Of a stretch of 64,000 bases of DNA, positions 17,035 to 25,223 are shown in pieces. The stretch's first letter is position 1, and each line of letters begins with the position of its first letter. The notes below the pieces were generated by a model. The model ran no database searches, was not told the origin of the DNA, and worked only from the letters and a program-made list of their open reading frames with translations. Source of the stretch: Bradyrhizobium sp. in8p8 (GTDB lineage: Bacteria > Pseudomonadota > Alphaproteobacteria > Rhizobiales > Xanthobacteraceae); the NCBI RefSeq assembly GCF_000426845.1, contig NZ_AUGD01000003.1:1-64000 (forward strand), written 5' to 3'. The position numbers were made by a program, and so were the translations under genes.

Positions 17035-18312
17035 TTAGGTCTCCCTTTCGACTGCGTACCGCGGCAGCTTTTCGATCTCGCGCAGCGCGACGAGCGGCCA
17101 GGTCTCGCCGTAGCGATCAGCGACCTTTGTGCCCGCATGGCCCTGGACAATGTTGCGGACGTCCTCTGGCATTGCGACCACGCGCGCGATCGACGAGAAG
17201 CGATGACGCCAGCCGTGGTTGGGGGCGACGCGGTCGTCGATACCGAGCGAGCGGACCCATTCCGCCAACCGCTCGCCGACCTTCTTATGGTGGGGATTGG
17301 AATCCTTGCCGCCACGGCTACGGCGCGGGTCGTAGAACAGTGGCCGCGAGCCGCGCGTCTTCACGTAGTCGAGCAGACCCTGTTCGATCAGATGGCTATG
17401 AAGCGGCACCTCCCGAAACTTGCGCCCCTTGTTGTTTTCCGCCCGGATGCGGATCATCCAGATGCCGTCGCGCAGGACGAAGTCGCGCCTGGTCAGCGGG
17501 GTGATCTCGTTGACCCGCGCGCCGGTGTAGGCGCAGATCCAGGGCACCCAGCGCCGGGCCGCCGCCATCTCGACGCTGATCTTGTCGGAGGGCTCGCGCA
17601 GCGTCGCCGACAGGATCGTCTCGGCCTCCTTGCCGTCGAAGCCCTTGTCCCGCTCCACCGGCGCCTCGCGCACGCGCACCTTGACGCCGGCGGCAGGGTT
17701 TTCGGCGAGCCGGCCCTGGTCGACGGCGTACTGCAACGTCGCCTTCACCGCGGCCACGTAGACGTCGCGGACGGTGACGTTCGACATGTCGCCGTCGAGC
17801 AGCGCGTCCTTCCACGCAACGATGTCGGCCCGCGTGATCGCCGCGGCGTCGTCGTGGCCAAGATGGCCGATCAGGCGGTCGAGGACCGGCGACCAGCGCT
17901 TCACGGTCGAAGGCGCGAGTTCGGCCTCCTTGGCGTAGGATTCGAAGATCGGGCGCAGTGCGACCGGCGTGTTCGCGGTGGCTGTTGCGGCCGGAGCGGA
18001 CGGAGGCGGCAGCGCGCCGGCGGCAAGCGCGGCCGCGGCGGCTGCCCCGGATCCCGCCGTCTTGCAATCGACGCAGATTGCCGCATGTCGCGTGCCGTCG
18101 ACGACCGACCCGCCGATTTCCGACCAAGCGCGCGCGAGCCGCGCCATCTCTTCGAGGTTGCGGATCCGCGCGACGACGGGATCGCGCGTCTGCAGCGAGA
18201 ACTTGATCTCGCTCTTGCCGATGAAGTCCTTCAGCCGTTCGGGAACGCGCTTCCTGAACAGGTAGATTCCGCTTTGCGGATGACGTTTGGGCGTGCCGAG
18301 CGCATGAACCAT
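17035..18312 (-). CDS. Tyrosine integrase of the island, next to tRNA-Ser
   Basis: The 425-residue site-specific recombinase begins MVHALGTPKRHPQSGIYLFR with the DUF6538-like motif (LFRKRVPERLKDFIGKSEIK). Then come an Ala-rich linker (about 85-110) and an arm-binding SAM-like domain (FESYAKEAELAPSTVKRWSP). The catalytic domain has AYTGARVNEITPLT (Arg), NNKGRKFREVPLHSHLIEQG, NHGWRHRFSSIARVV (His-x-x-Arg) and VQGHAGTKVADRYGETWP (His, Tyr). Its start is 98 bp from the 3' end of tRNA-Ser(CGA), the normal place for an integrase that uses the tRNA 3' end as attachment site. Intact, so the island may still be excisable if its partner site survives. Confidence 0.95.
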   Translation of the reverse strand: MVHALGTPKRHPQSGIYLFRKRVPERLKDFIGKSEIKFSLQTRDPVVARIRNLEEMARLARAWSEIGGSVVDGTRHAAICVDCKTAGSGAAAAAALAAGALPPPSAPAATATANTPVALRPIFESYAKEAELAPSTVKRWSPVLDRLIGHLGHDDAAAITRADIVAWKDALLDGDMSNVTVRDVYVAAVKATLQYAVDQGRLAENPAAGVKVRVREAPVERDKGFDGKEAETILSATLREPSDKISVEMAAARRWVPWICAYTGARVNEITPLTRRDFVLRDGIWMIRIRAENNKGRKFREVPLHSHLIEQGLLDYVKTRGSRPLFYDPRRSRGGKDSNPHHKKVGERLAEWVRSLGIDDRVAPNHGWRHRFSSIARVVAMPEDVRNIVQGHAGTKVADRYGETWPLVALREIEKLPRYAVERET

Positions 18313-18409
18313 CTGTGTACCGACGTTGTGTACCGTCGGTCGTCCGGAAAAACGCGAAAAGTCCTTTCAGATCAAAGGACAGCCGTTTTACGGGTGTTTT
18401 CGGGACTGC

Positions 18410-18499
18410 TGGCGGAGAGGGAGGGATTCGAACCCCCGATAGGCTTGCACCTATGCCGCATTTCGAGTGCGGTGCATTCAACCACTCTGCCACCTCTCC
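18410..18499 (-). tRNA. tRNA-Ser(CGA)
   Basis: On the minus strand the gene starts GGAGAGG at 18499, has the serine-type D arm (TGGCAGAGTGGTTGAATGCA), anticodon loop ACTCGAAAT with anticodon CGA, a long variable arm, a T arm GGGGGTTCGAATCCCTCC, and ends CTCTCCGCCA at 18410. The acceptor arms pair fully, so the gene is intact after island integration. The 3' part should be the crossover segment of the island. Confidence 0.96.
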
Positions 18500-19225
18500 T
18501 GAAGGCGCCATGTAGGAGCAGCGGCCCCCGTGGTTGGGGGCGTTAATAGGCGAGGATGGCGGGCCAGACAAGGCGCGGGATACGAAAATCGGACCGGTTT
18601 CGGCCGGGCGACCGGCTCCAGCGGTTGGGGCGGCGCGTTTCGGCGGCATTTCGCGCGATTTGTGCTGAGCATCGGGTCGATCGGCACGGGCGGTGACGCG
18701 CCGTGCATCTGAACGAATCATCGCTGCCCTCCGTCGGGTGAACGGGAGGGGCCCACAGCTCGCGAAGCGGGAAGTTCGCCTGCGGCCATCCTTCGAGACA
18801 CCTGCCCGCGGCGGGCCCTCAGGATGAGGTCTCGTGTCGTGGCGCGATTGTTTTGCCGGCGCGATGGGGCCCTCATTTGAGGAGCCCGCTCAAGCAGGAG
18901 GAAAACGGGGTGGGACCGCCAGACGCGGTAAATACTGGCGGTCCCGGTGCCGCTCATTGAAATACTGGCCGTGAAGGGCGGCTTCGCCGGCCGAGTGGAA
19001 GCGACGATTCGACCCTAACGTGCGGCGGGCCTGCCGCAACGCAATCCGGTCCTTAACCTAACCGGTCAAGGTTACCTGGGCGCCCGCGCCGGCAAGACCG
19101 GGCGGAGCATCCCTCGCGCCGCATTGGACGGATCGAAACCTCTCACCCGAACGGCATCTGCGATGGCATCCGACCTCTCGCTCCGGGAGAGGTGGGCAAC
19201 GGTAGGCCCATCGACCTTGGCCGCT
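18500..19225. other. Intergenic gap between tRNA-Ser and the ROK gene
   Basis: No convincing gene in 726 bases. It contains one hairpin repeat (18787-18834) and a fragment resembling the CTCTCGCTCCGGGAGAGGT repeat near 19168-19190. The minus frame 18718-18957 is made mostly of repeat sequence and was not accepted. Confidence 0.5.
18787..18834. repeat. Palindromic dispersed repeat (CATCCT...AGGATG type)
   Basis: CATCCTTCGAGAC at the left faces AGGATG and GTCTCG at the right, with a GC-rich centre. This is a recognisable short repeat of Bradyrhizobium and relatives that folds into a hairpin. Confidence 0.6.
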
Positions 19226-20362
19226 TCAGTCGTCCTTCTTGCTGTCCTTGGTCTTTTTCTTGCCGTTCTCCGCGGAATCCCGGTCCTTGTCCTTGCCGTT
19301 CTCCTTGCGGCGGTTGGTGAATCGGGCGTTGCCGAGACCGGTGCCGATGGTGAGCACGCCCCAGCGATCGACGTCCTGCATGAACGGCACCTCCGACAGG
19401 CCCTGAACCACGCCGTCATTGTGCATCAGGATCGCGGTGTCGTGCTCGCCGATGGCGGGGATGCCCTCGATCAGGCTCGCCGGCAGGTTGAACTTGCTGC
19501 TCTCCCAATTGCCGGGGAGATTCTGCGCGCCCTTCTCGATGGAGCCGTCGGCGTTGATCACGCCGGGACAGGCGATGCCGATGAAGGGCGCGAGCTTGTA
19601 GCCCTCGGTCTCGGCCTCGGTGATCAGCCCCTTCAGCATCTTGGTGAGCCGCTTCACCGCGCCTTCGCGGGTCGGCTCGTCGTCGGCGTGACGCCACAGC
19701 TCGGATGTCACGACCTTGGCCTTCGACAGGTCCTTGGCCTTCTTCCAGCCGGTCTCGACGAGGCCGCAGCGGATGTTGGTGCCGCCGATGTCGACGGCAA
19801 TGATGCTGTCATGGGCCTCGAAGATCCAGGACGGCGCCAGATGCAACGCGCCGACGAGGCCGGCTTCGTCGGGGTGATGGCGGATCGGCTGCAGGTCGAT
19901 CTTGAAATCCTCCGATTTGAGGATGATCTCGGTGCGCGCGATCGCGAGCTCCCCGAGCCGGGAATCGCGGAAACCGCCGCCGACCACGATGCGCTCGGTC
20001 TTGGCCCAGGCCTTGGTCTTGAGGAAGCGGCGCGTGACGTAGGCAAGCTCCTGCGCGAAGTCCTCGATGGCGCTGTGCACCACGGCGGAGGCCTCGACGT
20101 CGTCGCCAACCATGATGTCGTCCAGCGTCTTCTTGCTGATGTTCTCCGTCTGCTCCTTGCCGAACGGATCCTCGCCGCTCTTGCGCAACGGCTTGCGCCA
20201 GCGCTCGAGGATCTCGCGGAACGCGCCTCTGCTGGCGCGGTCGCCGAGGAAGCCGTCCTCGTCCTTGATCTCGATGTTGAAACTGTCGACGTCCACCGAG
20301 GGCAGCCGCTCCGCCCCGTGGTGGGCGATGCCCGTCGTCTTGACCAGCTCGTCTGTTGCCAT
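19226..20362 (-). CDS. ROK-type kinase-like protein with swapped half-domains
   Basis: A 378-residue cytosolic protein. Residues 189-349 hold the N-terminal half of a ROK/actin-like kinase: VDIGGTNIRCGLV (phosphate-1, 190-202), FIGIACPGVINADG (260-273), catalytic NDG (315-317) and LTIGTGLGNARF (phosphate-2, 338-349). The part that normally follows phosphate-2 is instead upstream, at about 85-176: SAIEDFAQELAYVTRRF, ERIVVGGGFRDSRLGELA and HHPDEAGLVGALHLAP, which is the usual ROK ending. The fold therefore appears circularly permuted. A charged Lys/Asp tail (351-378) closes the protein. Start ATG 20362 has AAGGG upstream; ATG 20380 adds six residues. Likely a sugar or polyphosphate-dependent kinase, or a ROK-derived regulator without HTH; the substrate is unknown. 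Confidence 0.85.
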   Translation of the reverse strand: MATDELVKTTGIAHHGAERLPSVDVDSFNIEIKDEDGFLGDRASRGAFREILERWRKPLRKSGEDPFGKEQTENISKKTLDDIMVGDDVEASAVVHSAIEDFAQELAYVTRRFLKTKAWAKTERIVVGGGFRDSRLGELAIARTEIILKSEDFKIDLQPIRHHPDEAGLVGALHLAPSWIFEAHDSIIAVDIGGTNIRCGLVETGWKKAKDLSKAKVVTSELWRHADDEPTREGAVKRLTKMLKGLITEAETEGYKLAPFIGIACPGVINADGSIEKGAQNLPGNWESSKFNLPASLIEGIPAIGEHDTAILMHNDGVVQGLSEVPFMQDVDRWGVLTIGTGLGNARFTNRRKENGKDKDRDSAENGKKKTKDSKKDD

Positions 20363-20498
20363 GATAGCCCTTGCCCGCATGAAGATTTGCGGGACAACGG
20401 CGAGGGAACCCGTTGGTTGCGTCCCCGGCGGAGATTCCGCTCCAGCCGCTCGAACGGCGCAAATCCTTCTAATCCGTGGCTTTTTCCCGGGGTTTTCC

Positions 20499-20526
20499 TT
20501 GACTCGCGGCGACCAGCGGCTATAAG
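20499..20526 (+). promoter_or_regulatory. Sigma-70-like promoter of rplU-rpmA
   Basis: TTGACT, 16 bp, TATAAG: near-consensus -35 and -10 boxes in the 330-bp gap before rplU. They leave a leader of about 160 bases, with inverted repeats (GCGTGGG...CCCACGC around 20569-20601, and GCCGGCC...GGCCGG around 20637-20669). Ribosomal-protein leaders of this size often mediate feedback; here that is an inference. Confidence 0.75.
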
Positions 20527-20692
20527 TCCCACAGCCGGCGCGGGGCGTTTCTCGCGCCGCTTGCTTTTGCGTGGGTTTTCAATGGGCTAAGCCCCGCCCA
20601 CGCAAACGCGCATAAACCCTTAGCGACTGACAAAAAGCCGGCCCGGACGAGTCCCGTCCCGAGGCCGGGATTGAACACGAAGGAAAAAAACG

Positions 20693-21079
20693 ATGTTCGC
20701 AGTCATCAAAACCGGCGGCAAGCAATACCGCGTCGTGCCGGATGATGTCCTGGAAGTAGGCAAGATCGAAGGCGAAGTCGGCTCGATCGTGCAGCTGAAT
20801 GAAGTTCTGGTGGTCGGCGGCGACACGCCGGTGCTGGGCGTTCCGACGGTCGAAGGTGCCTCCGTCGCGGTCGAGGTGCTCGACCACAAGCGCGGCCCCA
20901 AGGTCATCGCGTTCAAGAAGCGCCGCCGCAAGAATTCGCGCCGCAAGCGCGGCTACCGCGACGAGATCACCGTGCTGCGCGTCAGCGAGATCCTGACGGA
21001 CGGCGCCAAGCCCACCAAGGGCCCGCGTCCGAAGAAGGAAAAGGTGGCCAAGGAGCCGGCAGCGGAAGCCGCCGAGTAG
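20693..21079 (+). CDS. rplU: 50S ribosomal protein L21
   Basis: The protein opens with FAVIKTGGKQYRVVPDDVLE, the L21 signature, and has the basic loop KRRRKNSRRKRGYRDEIT. At 128 residues it is longer than typical L21 (about 103) because of a Lys/Glu/Ala-rich tail (GPRPKKEKVAKEPAAEAAE), a frequent feature in alphaproteobacteria. It binds 23S rRNA domain VI near L20. ATG 20693 follows AAGGA at the right distance. It is followed by rpmA after 102 bp, and the pair is the standard L21-L27 operon, here under the promoter at 20499. Confidence 0.98.
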   Translation: MFAVIKTGGKQYRVVPDDVLEVGKIEGEVGSIVQLNEVLVVGGDTPVLGVPTVEGASVAVEVLDHKRGPKVIAFKKRRRKNSRRKRGYRDEITVLRVSEILTDGAKPTKGPRPKKEKVAKEPAAEAAE

Positions 21080-21181
21080 ACAGAATTGATCACGCCAATT
21101 CACGAATTGATGCGTGAGACGTTTTGAAATGATTCCGTCAAGGAATTGACCTAGACATACGCAGGATTTCGGAGACGAGCC

Positions 21182-21451
21182 ATGGCTCACAAAAAAGCAG
21201 GCGGTTCATCGCGTAACGGACGCGATTCCAAGGGCAAGCGCCTCGGTATCAAGGCGTTCGGCGGGGAGGTCGTCACTCCCGGCAACATCATTGCGCGTCA
21301 GCGCGGCACGACCTGGCACCCCGGCCTTAATGTCGGCATGGGCACGGACCACACTTTGTTCGCCAAGATCGAGGGTCGTGTTGCGTTCCAGGCCAAAGCC
21401 AACGGCCGCACCTTCGTATCGGTGCTCCCGATCGCCGAGGCGGCTGAATAG
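21182..21451 (+). CDS. rpmA: 50S ribosomal protein L27
   Basis: The 89-residue protein starts [20 protein letters not shown], the L27 N-terminal motif that reaches toward the peptidyl-transferase centre. It continues [20 protein letters not shown] and THWHPG-like [19 protein letters not shown]. Length is normal. There is no N-terminal extension needing the Firmicute-type cleavage. GGAGACGAGCC precedes the ATG. Second gene of the rplU operon; two hairpins follow the stop. Confidence 0.98.
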   Translation: MAHKKAGGSSRNGRDSKGKRLGIKAFGGEVVTPGNIIARQRGTTWHPGLNVGMGTDHTLFAKIEGRVAFQAKANGRTFVSVLPIAEAAE

Positions 21452-21466
21452 ACGGTGGATCAAATT

Positions 21467-21501
21467 GGAGTCCGCCGGTCCCGACTGAACCGGCGGAGTC
21501 C
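21467..21501 (+). repeat. Stem-loop after rpmA
   Basis: GGAGTCCGCCGGT and ACCGGCGGAGTCC pair at 12 of 13 positions around a 9-base loop, 16 bases after the rpmA stop. No T-run follows, so a processing or stabilising hairpin is likelier than a terminator. Confidence 0.7.
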
Positions 21502-21529
21502 TAGAGATCGCAAGAGATCGAAGGCTCCA

Positions 21530-21558
21530 GGGGAGGCGGGAAACCGGCCTCCCCTTTT
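21530..21558 (+). terminator. Rho-independent terminator of rplU-rpmA
   Basis: GGGGAGGC, 9-base loop, GCCTCCCC, then TTTT. A perfect 8-bp GC stem with a U-run, downstream of the rpmA hairpin and before the GNAT gene. Confidence 0.85.
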
Positions 21559-21598
21559 CATTGCTCACATTGACTTAGTGACTTTCACGGAGCCGGAC

Positions 21599-22192
21599 AT
21601 GTTGCAGGATTTCTCGAGCGTGACCTTGCGTGAGGCGAGACCTGATGTCGTCGCCACCGAGCGGCTGACCTTGCGGCGGCCCACTCTCGCCGACGTCAGG
21701 ACCATCGCCCGGCTCGCCAACGACCGCCGCGTCGCCGAGAACACGCGCCGCCTGCCGCATCCCTATTCCCAGGACGACGCCGCCGACTTCATCCGCGCCA
21801 CCGCCGAGCTCGGCAGCGAGACCGTGTTCCTGATCGAGCACGATAACGGGCCGGTCGGCATGGTCGGCATCGACTGCTCCACACCGGGCAATGCCGAGCT
21901 CGGCTACTGGCTCGGCGTCGAGCATTGGGGCCGGGGCTTTGCCACCGAGGCCGCGCGCGGCGCGATCGACTTCTTCTTCGAGGAGTTCGAGGACGAGCAT
22001 CTCTATGCGGGCGCACGCGTCACCAATCCGGCCTCGCGCAAGGTGCTGGAGAAGTGCGGCTTCCAGTGGAGCGGCGTGCAGCTGCACCGCTTCCTGGCGC
22101 TGGGCTCCTCGACGCCGGTCGACTGCTTCCGCCTGTCACGCGGGGTGTGGGCGTCGCTGAAGAGCTGGAGCAGCGCAAGACGGGTGAGGTAG
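21599..22192 (+). CDS. GNAT acetyltransferase, RimJ/RimL type
   Basis: A 197-residue N-acetyltransferase. TERLTLRRPTLADVRTIARL opens the fold. VGMVGIDCSTPGNAELGYWL is the central strand pair. EHWGRGFATEAARGAIDFFF carries the acetyl-CoA pyrophosphate loop (Q/R-x-x-G-x-G/A). NPASRKVLEKCGFQWSGV is the usual end motif. ATG 21599 is chosen because GGAG sits six bases upstream and the longer frame (from 21455) runs through the terminator. The substrate, whether a ribosomal protein N-terminus or a small molecule, is unknown. It commonly follows rpmA in rhizobia. Confidence 0.9.
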   Translation: MLQDFSSVTLREARPDVVATERLTLRRPTLADVRTIARLANDRRVAENTRRLPHPYSQDDAADFIRATAELGSETVFLIEHDNGPVGMVGIDCSTPGNAELGYWLGVEHWGRGFATEAARGAIDFFFEEFEDEHLYAGARVTNPASRKVLEKCGFQWSGVQLHRFLALGSSTPVDCFRLSRGVWASLKSWSSARRVR

Positions 22193-22202
22193 GGCGCCAA
22201 TC

Positions 22203-22224
22203 ACCCTCCCCTCCGGGGGAGGGT
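22203..22224. terminator. Hairpin between convergent genes
   Basis: ACCCTCCCC-TCCG-GGGGAGGGT is a perfect 9-bp stem in the 37-bp gap between the convergent GNAT and DMT genes. It could end transcription from both sides, though U-runs are lacking. It also resembles the CTCCGGGGGAG dispersed repeat. Confidence 0.5.
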
Positions 22225-22229
22225 AAGAG

Positions 22230-23144
22230 CTACGCCGGCGGATTCACGTCCGCGGTCTCCCGCCCCAGATCCCGCTCCCGCAAGAAGATGTAGAACCCGG
22301 CTCCGATGATGATCGCCGCGCCGACGAGTGTCGCGATCGACGGGACGTCGCCGAACACGACGAAACCGAAGATCACGGCCCAGACGATCATCGAATATTG
22401 GTAGGGCACGACAACGCTGGCGGGCGCGAGCTTGAGCGAGCGGTTGACGCAGAACAGCGCCGTCACCGAAACCAGCCCGGCGGCAGCGAAGATCACGAGG
22501 CTGCCAGGCGTCGGCGGCACCCAGTTGAACGCCGACAGGACCGCGCCCAACGAAAACGTGCCGACGAATTGCGAGGACGCCATCACGATATCGGGCGTCT
22601 TGCGCAGGCTGCGCGTGATCAGCATCAGGGTCGCAAACGACAGGCTGCCGCCGAGCGCGATCAGCGCCGGCAGGCTGACGGTCTGCGCCGACGGCCGCAG
22701 CGCGATCAGCACGCCGCAGAAACCGATCAGGATCGCGGTCCAGCGCCGCCAGCCCACCTTCTCCCCCAGGAAGATCGCCGACATCGCGGTGACGAAAATG
22801 GGGCCGGCGAGATAATAGGTGATGACGTCCGCGAGCGGCAGGTAAACCGTCGCAAGGAAGAAGGCGGCAACCTCCAGCGTCGACAGCACGACGCGAACCA
22901 TCTGCAGGCCCGGCCGCTCCAGATGCAGGAACTGGTGACGCTGCGTCCAGATCAGCGGCGACAGCAAGAGCAGCGCGGCGCAGGCACGCAGAAACAAGAG
23001 CTGCCCCACCGAGTAGGTCCCGACCAGGAACTTGCCCATGGCGTCGCCGAACGAGAACATGAAGATCGACAGCACCATCAGTGCGATGCCGGCCAGCCGC
23101 GCGGAACGGTCGTCATAGGCGGAGAGTGATTTGAACAGGGGCAT
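22230..23144 (-). CDS. DMT-superfamily (EamA) permease
   Basis: The 304-residue membrane protein has ten hydrophobic segments in two EamA halves. The first holds MVLSIFMFSFGDAMGKFLVG and DVITYYLAGPIFVTAMSAIF, then LGEKVGWRRWTAILIGFCGV. The second has ASSQFVGTFSLGAVLSAFNW and VVVPYQYSMIVWAVIFGFVV, then FGDVPSIATLVGAAIIIGAG. Such RhaT/EamA carriers export metabolites or amino acids, and the substrate cannot be read from sequence. Start ATG 23144. A dispersed palindrome lies just upstream. It is convergent with the GNAT gene. Confidence 0.93.
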   Translation of the reverse strand: MPLFKSLSAYDDRSARLAGIALMVLSIFMFSFGDAMGKFLVGTYSVGQLLFLRACAALLLLSPLIWTQRHQFLHLERPGLQMVRVVLSTLEVAAFFLATVYLPLADVITYYLAGPIFVTAMSAIFLGEKVGWRRWTAILIGFCGVLIALRPSAQTVSLPALIALGGSLSFATLMLITRSLRKTPDIVMASSQFVGTFSLGAVLSAFNWVPPTPGSLVIFAAAGLVSVTALFCVNRSLKLAPASVVVPYQYSMIVWAVIFGFVVFGDVPSIATLVGAAIIIGAGFYIFLRERDLGRETADVNPPA

Positions 23145-23166
23145 GACGAAACACGAATTCGGGGAT

Positions 23167-23253
23167 CGTCATTGCGAGGAGCTCTTGCGACGAAGCAATC
23201 CAGACTGCTTCCGCAGCGGCAGTCTGGATTGCTTCGCTGCGCTCGCAATGACG
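23167..23253. repeat. Dispersed palindrome, CGTCATTGCGAG family (copy 1)
   Basis: Starts CGTCATTGCGAGGAGC and ends GCTCGCAATGACG, with internal GCAATCCAGACTGC / GCAGTCTGGATTGC arms. The long hairpin repeat is typical of Bradyrhizobium/Rhodopseudomonas. Two further copies lie at 44354 and 48479. Confidence 0.85.
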
Positions 23254-23411
23254 GGGAGAGCGCGTCAGGAATCGGCTGGTAGTGGTGCTTGCCATCGTTT
23301 TAGTGACGTAAGCACCAGGGGCAAGCCCACTTCCGCCGAATTGAACGCATTGTCGCACTGCGCGTGGCGCGATACGGATCGCAATCCGAAAACGCGACGA
23401 TGGTGCAGCGC

Positions 23412-23894
23412 ATGACCGACTTCGATCCCACCCAGCATCGCATGATCCCCACGCAGCGCTGGTTCGAGGATTTCGTCCTCGGCGAGCGTTTCGTGCTGCC
23501 GAGCCGCACCCAGACGTCGGCGGTGTTCGCCGCATTCCAGACCGCGAGCGGCGACACCCATCCGGTGCACTATGACGTCGAATATTGCCGCAGCCGCGGC
23601 ATGCCGCATCTGCTCGCCCACGGCTTCCAGACCTTGATCCACACCGCGCCCGGTGCCGGCCTGTTTCCATTCATGGTCGAAGACTCCCTGGTCGGCTTCC
23701 TCGAGCAGTCGAGCCGGTTCCTCAAGCCCGTCTACGCGGACGATACGATCTATCCGGCGCTCGAGGTCACCGAACTGGTGCCCGGACGCACGACCGGCGC
23801 CGTGACGCTTCGCAGCACCGTGTTCAACCAGCGCAAGGAGCTGGTGCTGGAAGGCATGCAGAAATTCCTGATCCGGCGGCGGCCGGCGGGTTAA
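23412..23894 (+). CDS. MaoC-family (R)-hydratase
   Basis: The protein of about 160 residues has the hot-dog hydratase fold. The opening is QRWFEDFVLGERFVLPSRTQ. The catalytic motif is FQTASGDTHPVHYDVEYCRS (Asp...His of hydratase 2). Then come MPHLLAHGFQTLIHTAPG and a C-terminal strand set (TGAVTLRSTVFNQRKELVLE). MaoC enzymes add water to trans-2-enoyl-CoA or similar thioesters. ATG 23412 is preferred; ATG 23400 is possible, and neither has a clear ribosome-binding site. Not clustered with other fatty-acid genes, so the substrate is open. Confidence 0.85.
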   Translation: MTDFDPTQHRMIPTQRWFEDFVLGERFVLPSRTQTSAVFAAFQTASGDTHPVHYDVEYCRSRGMPHLLAHGFQTLIHTAPGAGLFPFMVEDSLVGFLEQSSRFLKPVYADDTIYPALEVTELVPGRTTGAVTLRSTVFNQRKELVLEGMQKFLIRRRPAG

Positions 23895-25019
<1,125 letters not shown>

Positions 25020-25039
25020 TCGAGCGACGCTCTCTCCAC

Positions 25040-25165
25040 ATCTCCCCCCCCCACCGGGGAGAGGTCGATTTGGGTAGCAAATCGGGTGAGGGATTGGCTC
25101 CTCTGCGAGACACCGCAAACCCTCACCCGGCGCTACGCGCCGACCTCTCCCTCCGGGAGAGGTTG
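25040..25165. repeat. Dispersed CTCACCCG/CTCTCCC...GGGAGAGG repeat
   Basis: Contains ACCGGGGAGAGGTCG, AATCGGGTGAGGG, then CCCTCACCCGGCGCTACGCG and CCTCTCCCTCCGGGAGAGG. This is the common rhizobial intergenic repeat built of nested inverted segments, between obgE and the sulfatase. Confidence 0.75.
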
Positions 25166-25223
25166 TCTTAGTGCCATCGATAGAGCAGCATCCAGCAGAT
25201 AAGTATCGGGCGGAGATAGACGC

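Noticed and set aside
17396..18721. 441-codon minus frame overlapping integrase and tRNA-Ser
   Set aside because: Out-of-frame shadow of the integrase that also reads through the tRNA.
18718..18957. 79-codon minus frame between tRNA-Ser and the ROK gene
   Set aside because: Mostly made of a dispersed palindromic repeat; no ribosome-binding site.
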